Shown here: piece by piece, positions 23,500 to 33,973 of the stretch
Layout of the letters: each line of letters starts with the position of its first letter
Position numbering within the stretch: position 1 is the stretch's first letter
Assembly (NCBI GenBank): GCA_043228905.1
Contig: JBHGNT010000004.1
Location: 17,546,001-17,610,000 of the forward strand
Reading direction: 5' to 3'
Origin: Azolla caroliniana
Taxonomy: Eukaryota; Polypodiophyta
Length of the DNA: 64,000 bases
Notes under the pieces: model-generated
What the model was told of the DNA's origin: nothing
Database searches by the model: none
What the model saw: only the letters and a program-made list of their open reading frames with translations
Program-made: the position numbers and the translations under genes

Positions 23500-24082
23500 A
23501 TCATCTCACCAACTTGAGATTGAGAATGGTCGGGCTAATAGAGTCCCTAGGGAGGAAAGACTATGTAGGTTGTGCCACATAGAGATGGAGGATGAGTATC
23601 ACTTCACATGCAAGTGCCCAACTTATGCCGAGATACGAGTGGAATACCAAGACATATTAGGACCCTCTCCCACCCTCTCCAAACTATTAGATACCCTGGA
23701 TATAAAGAGACTAGGTAGGTATATCTTCGAGCTAAAACAACATAAGGAGAATAAATTACAAAGTGTTAACCATAACCCTTTTACTATTCATCAACTTGTA
23801 ACTAGTGTAATTTTTCAGGAACAAGAGGAGACGATGAATGTGGATACACTTATGCTGCTCAGCCTCTCTCTTGAGGAAGCTGAAACGCAAAGAACAACCA
23901 AATGCCCTCGGATGTTGGGCTTCAAAACAAGTCGACACAGAGTAGAAAGGATTAAGAAGATAAGGGAACATGAGCTACGTCAACTAGAAGCTATGGTTGG
24001 GGTACCTTTTACATTGGGGCCACCGGCCACATCCACATCGAAACCCTTTGACCTCCCGTTTCTCTTCGAGAGACTTGGATGA
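23500..24082 (+). pseudogene. LINE C-terminal zinc-finger region
   Basis: The reading around 23540-23640 gives an RVT-type zinc finger: CRLCHIEMEDEYHFTCKCP, a C-x2-C...H...C pattern found downstream of the RT in several LINE groups. The frame then runs to 24082 without further domains. It is followed by the AT-rich 3' tail. Confidence 0.7.
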
Positions 24083-24230
24083 AAATGAAATTAGGCCTAG
24101 TATAACATCATTTTCATTGTAGAACATGTTTGTTATTTTATTTTACTAGAACTATTTAGCTTAAAACTCTATTTTTATTTTTATTTTTATTTTTTACTTT
24201 CGATGAATGGGTAAATATCCCATTTTTTGT

Positions 24231-24282
24231 TGTAAACCATTTGTCTCATGGGCCAACTTTGGCCTTAGAAGAAGTTAATGTA

Positions 24283-24328
<46 letters not shown>

Positions 24329-24407
24329 TTGCATCACGTGCACACACACTCACACACAAAGCTCACTTTTGCTGCATAGCACCATCTACGCCTTTCACCC
24401 TTTACAT
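24231..24407 (+). repeat. 5' LTR of element A, distal part
   Basis: The sequence directly before the primer-binding site ends ...CCCTTTACA, a CA end. It contains a (TC)n run (24287-24325). I assign it to the A 5' LTR by position; its counterpart is missing from the truncated 3' LTR, so it cannot be aligned. Confidence 0.55.
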
Positions 24408-24420
24408 GGTATCAAAGCGT
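24408..24420 (+). other. Primer-binding site of element A (tRNA-iMet)
   Basis: TGGTATCAAAGCG starts directly after the LTR's terminal CA. It matches the standard copia site TGGTATCAGAGC with one difference. Confidence 0.8.
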
Positions 24421-24449
24421 GTGGTTTAATTGATCAAGCCTAATCGACT

Positions 24450-25111
24450 GCCTTGCATCATGCGTTCATGACCACATGCTCGGCTATATTCGAGATTCGA
24501 AAACGCCAAAAGAAGCTTGGGGAAATCTAAAGAAGATTTTTTCGGCTTATACGGCTGCATGAAAGCTCCAACTTTGACAGGAACTAAACAACTATGCAAT
24601 AGAGGGATATGTCAAGCACCGACTATACCTTGAAGATCAAAGAGTTGTGTGATTACCTTGAGTCAATCAATGTCATCATCGATTATGAATAAATGGTGCA
24701 AATATGCCTCGGTGCCTTAGCACCTCGATTCGGCACAATCAGATCGGTCATCCTTGCGAGGGAGAACCCTCCCTCCTTTTTCGATCTTCAATCGATACTA
24801 TTAGTCGAAGAAAATCACGTTCGACAAAGGAACAACGTGCACGATGGTCAAATGCTCTACTCCCAATCGGATGAAGGATGAGGATCTGGCCGAGGAAACA
24901 AAGGCCGATTCAGCTGAGGACAACAGGGTCAACTGATCCGAGAATATAACGTCTACCACTGACAAGACGTTTCGAACATGCGAGGCAGAGAGTTCGGCAA
25001 AAGGGGGAGACATTCTGCTGGACCGAGCAATTGTAAGAGTCCAATCGAATGCGGGTATTGTAGAAAACTTGGCCACTACGAAGAGGAGTGCCAAAAGAAG
25101 AAATGAGAGGC
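24450..25111 (+). pseudogene. Element A gag (UBN2-type), degraded
   Basis: The translation in shifting frames shows CVHDHMLGYIRD, TPKEAWGNLKKIF, ICLGALAPRFGTI, LQSILLVEENHV and an intact CCHC knuckle, CGYCRKLGHYEEEC (about 25030-25090). The gag N-terminus is absent: the sequence jumps from the primer site to the middle of gag, so a deletion removed several hundred bases. The knuckle has no internal stop here, unlike the related copy at 2745-2788. Confidence 0.82.
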
Positions 25112-25718
25112 GGCCTCAACCAACTGACACTTACGAATTACGTCTCGAATTCCAACTACGATGATCGTGACGGAATGTTTATGATGAGGCACAAAGCACA
25201 CTCGATGTCGACACAAGGTGAGACAAGCACCTCAACCTCAAATCACATGACCTCTCATGAAGATTGGTTCTGAGAATTACGAAAGCCCGATCGGCCTGGT
25301 TATGTCGAAATAGGCGATCACACAACTCATTCAATATAGCACATTGGAAACGTCCCATTTGGGAACGACAACAAACAAACCTACCTCAAAATTGTCTTGC
25401 ATGTTCCAACCATCATTAAAAACCTGGTCTCGGTAGGCTAGATTGTCAAGCAAGGGATGCAAGTGCACTTCAATGATGAAGGGTGCTTCATCGAAAAAGA
25501 AGGCCGTCTCATCACTCACGGTCATCGAGAAGGCAAAATGCTTATCCTCGAATCAAACGAGGTAAAGTCGACAATGTATGCAAAAGGTCTTAAAGTCGAC
25601 ACCAACTTGAAATTGTGTCACAAGCGAATTGGTGACATTAACCTCTAGAAGCCCTAGAACATGCAATCAAAAGGAGTCGTAATTGGACTCCCGAACTTTA
25701 CAGAGAAGGAGATTACAA
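25112..25718 (+). pseudogene. Element A protease-region and pre-integrase segment
   Basis: Pieces such as HVPTIIKNLVSVG and GCFIEKEGRL, then LCHKRIGDINL, correspond to the copia protease-to-pre-integrase segment; the last is the conserved H...GH-type motif. The segment ends at NFTEKEIT, where gypsy B is inserted. The following residues, G-V-C-D-A-C, are found at 38395 in the continuing frame. Confidence 0.78.
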
Positions 25719-26367
25719 TGTCGTGGAGAAAACTGTCCCTAGGAGGAATCGGTAAATAGAGAGTGTGAACCGGCCCTTACACGTGGGCACATATTTTGAT
25801 GTATTGTACATAGTTAGGTATAGGTCAGCGATGTGAATATCCTATGTAGCGCGTATTCATTAGGTAGGGAATCGAGGAGTATCTCTATCCGGAAGGGCAG
25901 AGAATAAAAGTGATGTAACAGACTGTAACGTCTCTCTCTCCTTGGGCTATAAAAGGAGAGGGAAAGGGACTCAGTGGGGATCACGTTGTGGAGGACGAAG
26001 TGCTGTCGGACTGGGGCCGAGCTCTTCTCCTCTATCTTTTATCGTTTTCTACAAGTTTTGGGAGGCTTCCTCTGCTTTGTGGAAAGCCCGAGTGCTTCTG
26101 ATAGAGGCTCCATCTCGCGTTGTCCGTGTGCGTTGTGTGAGTTGGTTTCAGTGCATTGACGTTTACCGGCTAGCCATATGTGATCTTGATCATAAATATA
26201 TATTTTCCTTATTCGTCGTTCGATCTTTGTTCTGAGTTCTCTGTGTATTTGTCTATGCGGCTCGGCTGTGGTTTCGTGTTGCTCCTCCCTCTGTTCGGTT
26301 ATTCCCCGGGTTCAACGCCCCCGTGGTTCCGCGTTAGTTTCTCTTGCGTGTGCAGAATAACACGACA
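25719..26367 (+). repeat. 5' LTR of element B
   Basis: It starts TGTCGTGGAG and ends CACGACA. The TATA box is in GGGCTATAAAAGGAGAG (25942-25958). It is matched by 37746-38394. Confidence 0.9.
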
Positions 26368-26372
26368 TTATT

Positions 26373-26388
26373 TGGTGAACTCGACGTG
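26373..26388 (+). other. Probable primer-binding site of element B
   Basis: TGGTGAACTCGACGTG lies 5 nt after the LTR. Element D has TGGTGAACCCGACGTG in the same place, so the motif is conserved between the two. I do not assign the tRNA. Confidence 0.65.
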
Positions 26389-26440
26389 AAACAAGGAGGC
26401 AGAGGAATCGAGGATCAGGGGATCAAAGATCACCGAAGCC

Positions 26441-28324
26441 ATGGTGGCAGCAGTCAATGGGATAGTAAGTGCTTGCGAGGGCACAAGCGCCCTCGACAAT
26501 GCCATTGAAACAATTGTCAGCACAACAGGACGGTTCGATGGGAAGGACGCCACGAGTTATTTGGTGGCCTACCGAGCCAAAATGGTGATGAGGGACATCC
26601 CGGAGGAAAGGCGTATGGCTGGGTTCCCTCAGGTGGCGACACCGGGCATCCACGCAGAGGTGCTCGAGGTGCAGGCTGGATGCCGAACCTGGGGAGAATT
26701 TGAAGCGCAGCTCCTTGAACGGTACGAGCTTGATGATGCGCTTCGGTTATCGAAGCGGGATTTCATGGATTGGGCGGAGACCCCCGGAAATGGGATGAAT
26801 GCGTTAGCACTTCTCCGGGAGTTTGAAGAACGCTTCGCGCGGCTCTCGGCACTAGACAGAGCAGTGCTCGACACGAGCCGTGTCTTGTTGTTTGTCAAAT
26901 ACGTGGATGCGCGGGATCGAGATTAGGTGGGTCTCCTACTGGAGACGGACGACGGGCTGACGGCCCATTGGGCTATGGCAAAGAGGGTCTGCGGCCATTT
27001 TGACAAACGGCGTGAGTTGGTCGACAAGGGCTCATCGGGGGCAGGAGCAGTTGCGGCAAGAAAGATCGAGGGACTCCTGTCGGTAGAAAGGGAGGAAACC
27101 CGGGATTGGCTTGAGACAGGCTCGACTTTGAGCAGCGTGGTCAAGGGCCCGTCCGGAGGAGCGGCTCTGGAAGAGCTGATGCAGATGGTACGAGACCTCT
27201 AGATTGCACAGGCAAGGAGGGATGACAGCAAGCAGTTTCGCGACCGGAGGTCTCCGGGTGGGCATCGGTGCTTGTGGTGTGATGCGGTCGGTCACATCCG
27301 GAAGGACTGCATGGACTTCGCAGAAGCGATAAGGGCTAATGTGGTGTACCTGTGGAACGGGCGGGTGCACGCTAGTGAGACCCGGAGAGCCCTGGAGCTG
27401 AATATCGGACGAGGAGGAATGAAAAGGCTGATGGAAGAAGCGGCGGTGCGCCATGCGGAGACCATCCACTACTCGGCGTCGGCAGGAATTCGGGTCGGGA
27501 AAGACGAAGGACTCCGGGTTCTGGCCGTTGGTACTAGAAGGCTTCGCCGGCGTGTGATTTAGGAAGGAGTAAGCACACCGCGTGGAAAGACGGGTCCGGG
27601 AGGTCATCGGGTGGAGCGATCCGGTCAAGGAAAAGACCGGCTTCGTGGAAGCCGCATGCCAGAACTACGAGGTTCTAGTAGAAGACAAGCGTGCAGGGAA
27701 GGCCGGTGGGGCCGGGCCCTCGTAGTGGTACGAGACTTGGTTCGGGCTGAAGCAGAATGACATTGGTACTTCCAGCGCATCGGATAAAGCAAAGAAAGCC
27801 AATTACTGGTTGAGCACCGAGATAAAAAGAACGACGGACCTGCGGAAGGTCCTTGAGGAACGAATCCTCGACAACAAGGTGGAGTTGTCGCTGAGGGAAG
27901 TGCTTGGGATCGCCAAGAAAGAATTCCATGACTCCATCGTGGACTTGGTGAAGCGAAAAAGGCTTTCGACGGAGCTGGAGCCGGAAAAGCTGGTGGAGGT
28001 GCGAACGACGCACCTAGAAGACATGGCCCTAGAAGACGAGTTGGCGGAAAGCCACTATTCGAAGTTGCATTGGGCAAGAGCCACTACGGAGACCCCGGTT
28101 CGGATTGGAGACATCCAGGAGCCGGTGGTGGCGTTGGTAGACCACGGTTTGGAGATCAACCTGATGTCTATGGACTTATACAAGAAGGGCAAGTGGCCGA
28201 TCAACACCAAACACAGGTGGAAAATACGAGCGGCAACGCGCGCCACGGAGGAGCTACACGGAGCCTGCCCAAATGTACAGGTGAAAATCGGTGATGTCGA
28301 GATTGACTAGCACTTCTTCGTGCA
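26441..28324 (+). pseudogene. Element B gag and protease
   Basis: An ATG at 26441 opens MVAAVNGIVSACEG, then gag motifs RFDGKDATSYL, EEFEERFARLSAL. After stops at 26924 and 27200 a CCHC-like knuckle follows, CLWCDAVGHIRKDC (about 27270-27311). The protease active site lies near 28130: ALVDHGLEINLMS, where retroviral-type proteases have D-S/T-G. The frame around it (27810-28310) is open for 166 codons. A stop at 28308 and the E insertion right after it separate this from the remaining protease at 33974. Confidence 0.8.
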
Positions 28325-28329
28325 GGAGA

Positions 28330-28765
28330 TGTCAAGATCAGTACTAAGACAGAAAAGGAATTAGTACTAAAAGATGAGGATTAGTACTAAGAGAGATGTA
28401 GAACTCTCGAGAGAAGGAAAGAGTGATCAAGAGAGAGAGAGAGAGAGAGAGAGAAAGGGTGAGAGAGAATGATGATAAATGATATATATTATGTGAAGAG
28501 AGTATACAATAGTAGCTAAGAGGCTTAAGACTGGCGTTGAACCAATTTGGTTCGAAATAATGCCTTGTGCCTCCTTTTATAGTGTTCTTAGGAGTACTCC
28601 TGAAGTTTCTAGAATGTTCTAGAGAAATCTGGAATATACATCAATTTTCTATAATAAAACATAAATGAAAATAATATTCTACGTATTACAATGTATGGTC
28701 TAATGGTCAAGAGCTTGACCCATGTAGCATAAGGTCATGGGTTTGAGTCTTGCCATATCATGACA
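28330..28765 (-). repeat. 3' LTR of element E
   Basis: 436 bp. It contains TATAAAAGGAGG (minus strand), an (AG)n run on the plus strand (28430-28453) and a tRNA-like module at its U3 end (28692-28761). It differs from the 5' LTR by scattered substitutions and short indels. Confidence 0.9.
28692..28761 (+). other. tRNA-like module in element E 3' LTR
   Basis: A-box-like GTCTAATGGTCAAGA and B-box-like GGGTTTGAGTCTT are about 25 bp apart. The flanks TATGGT and GCCATA can pair like an acceptor stem. The module is antisense to E and reaches almost to the LTR terminus. It resembles tRNA-Glu in the A-box part. It is not a functional tRNA gene. Confidence 0.6.
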
Positions 28766-28778
28766 CTATCCCCCTTTT
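28766..28778 (-). other. Polypurine tract of element E
   Basis: On the minus strand AAAAGGGGGATAG abuts the 3' LTR. Its TAG is the stop codon of the chromodomain frame, so coding sequence runs right up to the LTR. Confidence 0.75.
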
Positions 28779-29299
28779 AAGACGACGAGTGCCACGAGTT
28801 GTTTTGGATTGAGGACCTGGTTTGTCTGGATATTGACGATGGAAGTCTTCAAGAAGAGCACGAGCATTGGTCACATTCTCTATCGGTTCCCAAGTATGCT
28901 CGCTGGGACTATATCCTAGCCAATCGATTAGATAGTAGAGCTTGTTGCGAACAATCTTGGAATCAAGGATGGTGGCAACCTCGTACTCAGGTCCATCTTC
29001 AAGCTCGATCGGGGGTGGAGGTTGTGTGATACGTCCTGGGATGGTGCTCTCTTAATAGGGTTCGAGGAGAGAACTATGAAACACCGGATGTATCCGAAGT
29101 TGCGGAGGTAGATCGAGACGAAAAGCGACATCATTAATCTTTCCTATAATACGGAAAGGACCTAATCGCCAATAATCCAACTTCTCGCATGGGTGAGTAG
29201 TCTTGATGTGTCGTCGTAGTAGCCATACCCGATCTCCAATGTAAAAACTGGATGGAAGTCGATGACGATCTGTGTAAACCTTGTGTGTTTGTTGGAGAT
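28766..29299 (-). pseudogene. Element E integrase C-terminus and chromodomain
   Basis: The minus strand reads GDRVWLLRRHIKT, YWRLGPFRIIGKI and HPVFHSSLLEPY (integrase C-terminal GPY/F-type module), a stop at about 29053, then EYEVATILDS, YLIDWLGYSPSEHTWEP (chromodomain, about 28850-28990) and the terminal stop at 28766. The YEV and W-x-P aromatic positions expected of a chromodomain are present. Chromodomains guide integration toward modified histone tails. Confidence 0.86.
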
Positions 29300-29979
29300 T
29301 AGTAGATAAATCGGCTTGTATCTTGCGTAACCGCTCTAAACGATCCTCTGCGCAAGGATTTGTGGACAACTTTGGGGGTTTCAAATACACACCACCGGGG
29401 GTGACAACCCGTACAAGCATAAAATGGCGTAACTTTAGTCGACGCGTGGACAAAGTTATTATAGGCAAATTCGGCGAAGTGGAGAATATCTACCCAGTCA
29501 TCCTGATGATAGCTTAGAAAGCACCGAAGATACTGCTCCAGCGTTTGATTTGTTCGTTCTGCTTGACCATCGGTTTGTGGGTGGTAGCCGGAGGAGAGGT
29601 TACAAGTGACCTTGAGCATTTTAAAAAGGTGCTTCCAGAATTTCGATACGAACTGGGGTCCACGGTCATTGATGATACTACCGGGAAGGGCATGATGCTG
29701 ACATACTTCACGCATGACAATTTCAAGGGTTTCTTCACTGGAGATTTCCTTAGTACATGGCAAGAAATGAGCCATCTTCGTATATCGATCTACGACTGTT
29801 AGAATCGCATTGAACCCCTTAGAGACTGGAAGATCTATGATGAAGTCTAGAGCAATGGATTGCCACAGCTTACTTGGAATTGGTAATGGTTCTAATAAAC
29901 CATATGGATGATGCCTTGACATTTTCGCTTTGCACCATGTATCACAAGTCCGAACAAAATCTTGGACAAATTGTCGCAT
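29299..29979 (-). pseudogene. Element E integrase core
   Basis: The frame begins within the zinc-finger region (CDTWCKAKMSRHH) and shows the DDE core: ALDFIIDLP, INDRGPQF and the Glu in YHPQTDGQAERTNQTLEQ. It reads open for 226 codons before a frameshift into the C-terminal module. Confidence 0.9.
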
Positions 29980-30068
29980 ACGGGGCCACTAAAATGATCG
30001 TTGTACTAAATCTAATGTTTTAGTACTACCAAAATGCCCAGATGTATATGTGTCATGACAGTTTTGGA

Positions 30069-31028
30069 CTATTCGAAGGTGGCAAGATCCATTAGGAATA
30101 TACAAGAGTTCATTAAAGAATAGTAATCCATCATGGTACCTGGTGGTTGCGACTGTGAAGAAGATGCTCGAGAGGGATCAATTTGTGCTAGAATGGTTTG
30201 GGCGAAAGCATCGGTTTTCAATTCCTCACGTATAGTATTGATAACATGGGAATCCATGGGCATGCCAAAGGCCTGTGTTGCTTGCAGTCGTGTCGGTCCC
30301 AAGATTACTTGCTTTTGGCTATCAAAAGCTGGCTCGCCGGGACGCGATGCTAGGTACGAACGCCGTGATAATGCATCTGCCTTCCCTTGGTGCTTCGCCG
30401 GATGACATGTAATTTTGAAGTCGAAACATGTGAGGAAGTGGGCCCACCGAGCTTGACGTCGATTTAACACACGAGCGTCCTGAAAGTAGGCAAGGTTTTT
30501 GTGATCACTGAATACGGTGACTTGATGAGAGAATCCCTCTAGAAAATGCCTCCATTGCGTAAAAGAGTCCACTATTGCCAATAGCTCCTTATCATGAATT
30601 TCGTAGTTGATTTCGGCGGCGTCAATCTTGCATGAGTGAAAAGCCACAGGATGTAGCTTCTCATCATTACCCCGATGTGACAAAATGCTGCCCAATGCGA
30701 AATCTGATGTGTCTACTTCGATAATGAATGGTTTTTCCGGATCGACATGAGCTAGAATTGGAGCCGATGTAAATGCCTTTTTAAGACTCTCGAAAGCCAT
30801 GTCCGCTTCTTTAGACCAAACGAACGATTGTCCCTTCTTGGTAAGTTGTGTGAGAGGCAGAACAAGCTTTGAGTAATCCTGTATGAACTTCCGGTAAAAA
30901 TTGGCAAAGCCAAAAAAACATTGCACATCTCGCACCGAACGCGGAGTTTGCCACTCTACCACAGTTTTGACCTTAGCTAGGTCCATGGAGATGCCTTCCG
31001 AGGAAATGACATAGCCCAGAAATTCCAC
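30069..31028 (-). pseudogene. Element E RT end and RNase H
   Basis: The open frame of 319 codons starts at the RT thumb (MEFLGYVISSEGI, FFGFANFYRKF), then RNase H: FIIEVDTSDFALGSIL, NYEIHDKELLAIV, VFSDHKNLAYF and the closing GKADALSRR. The catalytic acidic residues appear retained. Confidence 0.92.
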
Positions 31029-31029
31029 C

Positions 31030-31913
31030 TAGTTGCACCCAAAACTACATTTTTCCAGCTTTGCATAAAGACCATGTTCTTGAAGTCATTTTAGTACTAA
31101 CAGTACATGAGAATCATGCTCTTCTTGGGTCTTCGAATAAACCAGTAGATCATCCAAATAGATGATCAAACAAACATCCAAGAGATCTCAGAATATATCA
31201 TTTTCCATGTGTTGGAAGACTGATGGCACATTAGTGAGGCCGAACGGCATGACCGTATACTCGAAGTGCCCATATCTGGTGTGAAACGCGGTCTTCCATT
31301 CATCTCTTGGTCGGATCCGTACAAGGTTATAGGCTTCCCCGTAAGTCGATCTTCACAAAGAACCTTGCACCATTGATCCGTTTTAAAAGACTTGAGATAA
31401 GGGGAAATGCATACCTATTTCTGATTGTAAACTTATTCAAGCCACAATAATCTACAACGAGACGAAGTGATTCATCCTTTTTCTTGACGAAGAAAATGGG
31501 TGCGCCGGCTAGAAATTTCGAATGCCGAAAGAAACCATTTTCCAAATTCTCCTCTATATAGGCTCGCAGAACTTCTAGCTCAATTGGTGACAAATTGTAG
31601 ATCGGTCCCCATGGTGGCTCTTCCCCAGTTGTAAATCGATGGGGCAATCATACGGTCAATGGTGAGGAAGCGTATTGGCTTGTACTTTATCGAACACATC
31701 GGCATAATGATGATACTTCTTTGGAAGTTGAACGGTGGAATCCTCTTTAATGGTGTCTAAGGGCTTTATTGATATTGCGAAGAGAAACATTTCTTCCTTG
31801 CATCCTTCTTCCTGCAACTGATGTAGCGAAATGGTTGCAATCTCATGAGTAGACCCTCGGGCTTTTCGATAGTGGATTTCTCTTGTTCTCCAATGTATAT
31901 CTGGGTTATGCAA
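31030..31913 (-). pseudogene. Element E reverse transcriptase, frameshifted
   Basis: 31647-31327 encodes the fingers (GAPIFFVKKKDESLRLVVDYCGLN). One extra base near 31343 shifts the frame; the rest ([20 protein letters not shown], then the catalytic YLDD in IIYLDDLLVYSK near 31150) is readable in the next frame with three stops. The upstream part (31913-31656) is the region leading into RT. Confidence 0.88.
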
Positions 31914-32099
31914 TTCGAACCATGGTAATCCTAAAACAATGGGGTGTTCTAGGATGCTAATTATATTAAATGATACTACACATGCTAGATTATCTAGGAC
32001 AATATTAACGGGCTCTGACTCTTCTATGATATTTCCGGAAGCAATGGGATGACCATCAATGACTACTACAGAGGCTGGACACGGGAGTTTTCTGAGTGA

Positions 32100-32285
32100 T
32101 ATCTAATGAGCTTGGGCAAAGTCTCTATCCATGAAGCAAGAATTAGCTCCGGAATCTAGAAGTGCTAAGACATGTACTAGAGGGGTACTTTTAGTACTAA
32201 CTGTTACTTGAGCTATGAACACATTGCTAACTTGCTTAGAGGGAATGGAACCACTAATGGGTTGCATAGATCTAGGGTTGTCCAA
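32100..32285 (-). pseudogene. Element E protease
   Basis: ALLDSGANSCFMD is the D-S-G active site of a retropepsin-type aspartic protease. The frame is short because of surrounding stops. Confidence 0.85.
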
Positions 32286-32458
32286 CCAAACGTCTCCTAA
32301 TTTGGTTGGACTTAGTCATTTAACACTTCTTCTAACTGACTAAGGACATCAAATTTATTCGCTACATTTGGGCTATTAGTACTATTAGGACTATCAGATA
32401 TCCCTACTGAAATAGACTCGGGTTTAGTACAATCATAACTAACAACTATTTGGTTTAC

Positions 32459-33460
32459 CTACCTTCTTGGCCTATGGGGACAGTTTACGGCGATATGCCC
32501 TGGTCCACCGCAATAAAGACAAAGTCGGTTTACTCGACGTCGTTGCTTTTCTTCTTCCGATAGCGGTCCACGACGACATGTGGTGTCAATTTCCATCGGA
32601 GTTGGAGTACTTACTGGAGGCGCATTATATGACTCCCTCGGAAAAGGTTTCGCTACCACTGAGGCGTAGGTAGGCTCAGATCTTGCCCTTGGCATCTGGA
32701 ACTGACGTTCCGAACGTCGTTCAAAGAGGCGATTGTCGCATCTCACTACGTGACTGATTGCTTCTGTTAATGACTTTGGTTCTTCGGGAAAGGTCAAGAG
32801 TCAATCTTTGACATCGTTACGTAGACCATAACGAAATTGCTCCATTAACTCTTGATCATCCCAGGGGATATCGGAGGCGAGTAGATGAAAATCTATAGCA
32901 TATGCGGAGGCTGGATGATCACCATGATGTAGTCGTCGGATTTTGTTGATTGATGTCCTTATGCTGTCAGTATCTCCAAAACAGGCTTTAAACTCACTTA
33001 TAAACTCTTCAAATTTGTTTAGTAATGGAGATTCTTTTTCTAACAGCGGAGCAAACCATGCCAACGTTGAGCCACTTAACAACGTGCCTACTAAACCCAC
33101 TCGTGATGCATCGGTGGGATATCGGGAAGGATGCATTTGAATAACTAGTCGTACCTCATTAAGGAACCCTCTAAACTACGATCGCGTTCCATTGAATTTC
33201 ATGGGAAGGCCGATCTTGGGTTCTTTATGAATCCCTTGTGTTCCAGGTCCTTGTTGTTGCATCACTACGATGGTTGCTTCGAGTTGTTGCACGCGTAACG
33301 CAAGTTCCCCATGTTGTTGCGTTTGCTGCTTTTCTAAGGAGATTTGTTGAAGATCCTCCAACAACCGTTGATTTTCTTGTTCCAAAGCAAGGAACTTCTC
33401 TTTCAAGCATTGCAACTCTGAGAAAACAGATTGATATTCTTGAGTGCTAATAGTGGCCAT
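32459..33460 (-). pseudogene. Element E gag with CCHC knuckle
   Basis: It starts at an ATG at 33460 (MATISTQEYQSVFSELQC), with a predicted coiled coil (LALEQENQRLLEDLQQ). The gag core follows (FEEFISEFKACFGD, RRLHHGDHPASAYAIDF) in frames broken at about 33175 and 32800. It ends with CLYCGGPGHIAVNC (about 32475-32520), an intact CCHC zinc knuckle. Confidence 0.88.
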
Positions 33461-33518
33461 GGGATGAGAGGAAAGAGGAATAAGAGATTAGTATGAAGGG
33501 AGGGAGACAGAAGAGGAG

Positions 33519-33529
33519 CAAAATCGGTT
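33519..33529 (-). other. Candidate self-priming site of element E
   Basis: On the minus strand AACCGATTTTG starts 5 nt inside the 5' LTR end. No tRNA-iMet type site is present there. Its reverse complement agrees at 10 of 11 positions with CCAAATCGGTT at 33753-33743 on the minus strand. That stretch starts 31 nt downstream of the first T of the TATA box (33784), the expected transcript start. See findings. Confidence 0.5.
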
Positions 33530-33534
33530 TAAAC

Positions 33535-33968
33535 TGTTAGGATCAGTACTAAGACAGAGAAGGAATTAGTACTAAAAGATGAGGATTAATACTAAGAGAG
33601 AAGTAGAACTCTCAAGAGAAGGAAAGAGTGAGCGAGAGAGAGAGATAGAGAGAGAGAAAGGGTGAGAGAGAATGATGATAAATGATATATATTATGTGAA
33701 GAGAGTATACAATAGTAGCTAGGAGGCTTAAGACTAGCGTTGAACCGATTTGGTTCGAAATAATGCCTTGTGCCTCCTTTTATAGTGTTCTTAGGAGTAC
33801 TCCTGAAGTTTCTAGAATGTTCCAGAGAAATCTGGAATATACATCAATTTTCTATAATAAAATATAAATGAAAATAATATTCTACGTATTACAATGTATG
33901 GTCTAATGGTCAAGAGCTTGACCCATGTAGCATAAGGTCATGGGTTTGAGTCTTGCCATATCATGACA
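33535..33968 (-). repeat. 5' LTR of element E
   Basis: 434 bp, minus strand TGTCATGATATGG...GATCCTAACA. TATAAAA is at 33784-33778 and a second tRNA-like module at 33894-33964. Confidence 0.9.
33894..33964 (+). other. tRNA-like module in element E 5' LTR
   Basis: Same as 28692-28761: A-box-like GTCTAATGGTCAAGA, B-box-like GGGTTTGAGTCTT. Its conservation in both LTRs shows that it was part of the LTR before insertion, not a later SINE hit. Confidence 0.6.
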
Positions 33969-33973
33969 GGAGA

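Larger units (their letters stand above)
20773..24230 (+). mobile_element. Non-L1-type LINE inserted in the LTR of element A, 5'-truncated
   Basis: In order: the C-terminal part of an APE-type endonuclease, a reverse transcriptase and a C-terminal zinc-finger region, followed by a TTTTTA-rich tail (24168-24200). The endonuclease starts only at its GDFNA motif, so the element is 5'-truncated, as is usual for LINEs. The RT wording (VVDFHKAFDTVPREKLF, IGVKQGCPLS, YVDDIVLL) differs from the common plant L1 form, which is seen at 57640-58440. I cannot name the clade without a tree. The exact ends are uncertain because I found no clear target duplication. Confidence 0.8.
28330..33968 (-). mobile_element. 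Chromovirus-type gypsy element E, inserted in B
   Basis: Complete minus-strand element: LTRs 28330-28765 and 33535-33968, a perfect 5-bp target duplication GGAGA (28325-28329 and 33969-33973), and gag, protease, RT, RNase H, integrase and chromodomain in gypsy order. The LTRs run TGTC(A/-)TGATATGG...TCTTGACA on the minus strand. The chromodomain places it among chromoviruses. The integrase (FIIDLPVSKGFNAILTVVDR, HFLPCTK) looks more like Tcn1-type than common angiosperm chromoviruses; that is an impression only. Frameshifts and stops disable it. Confidence 0.93.
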
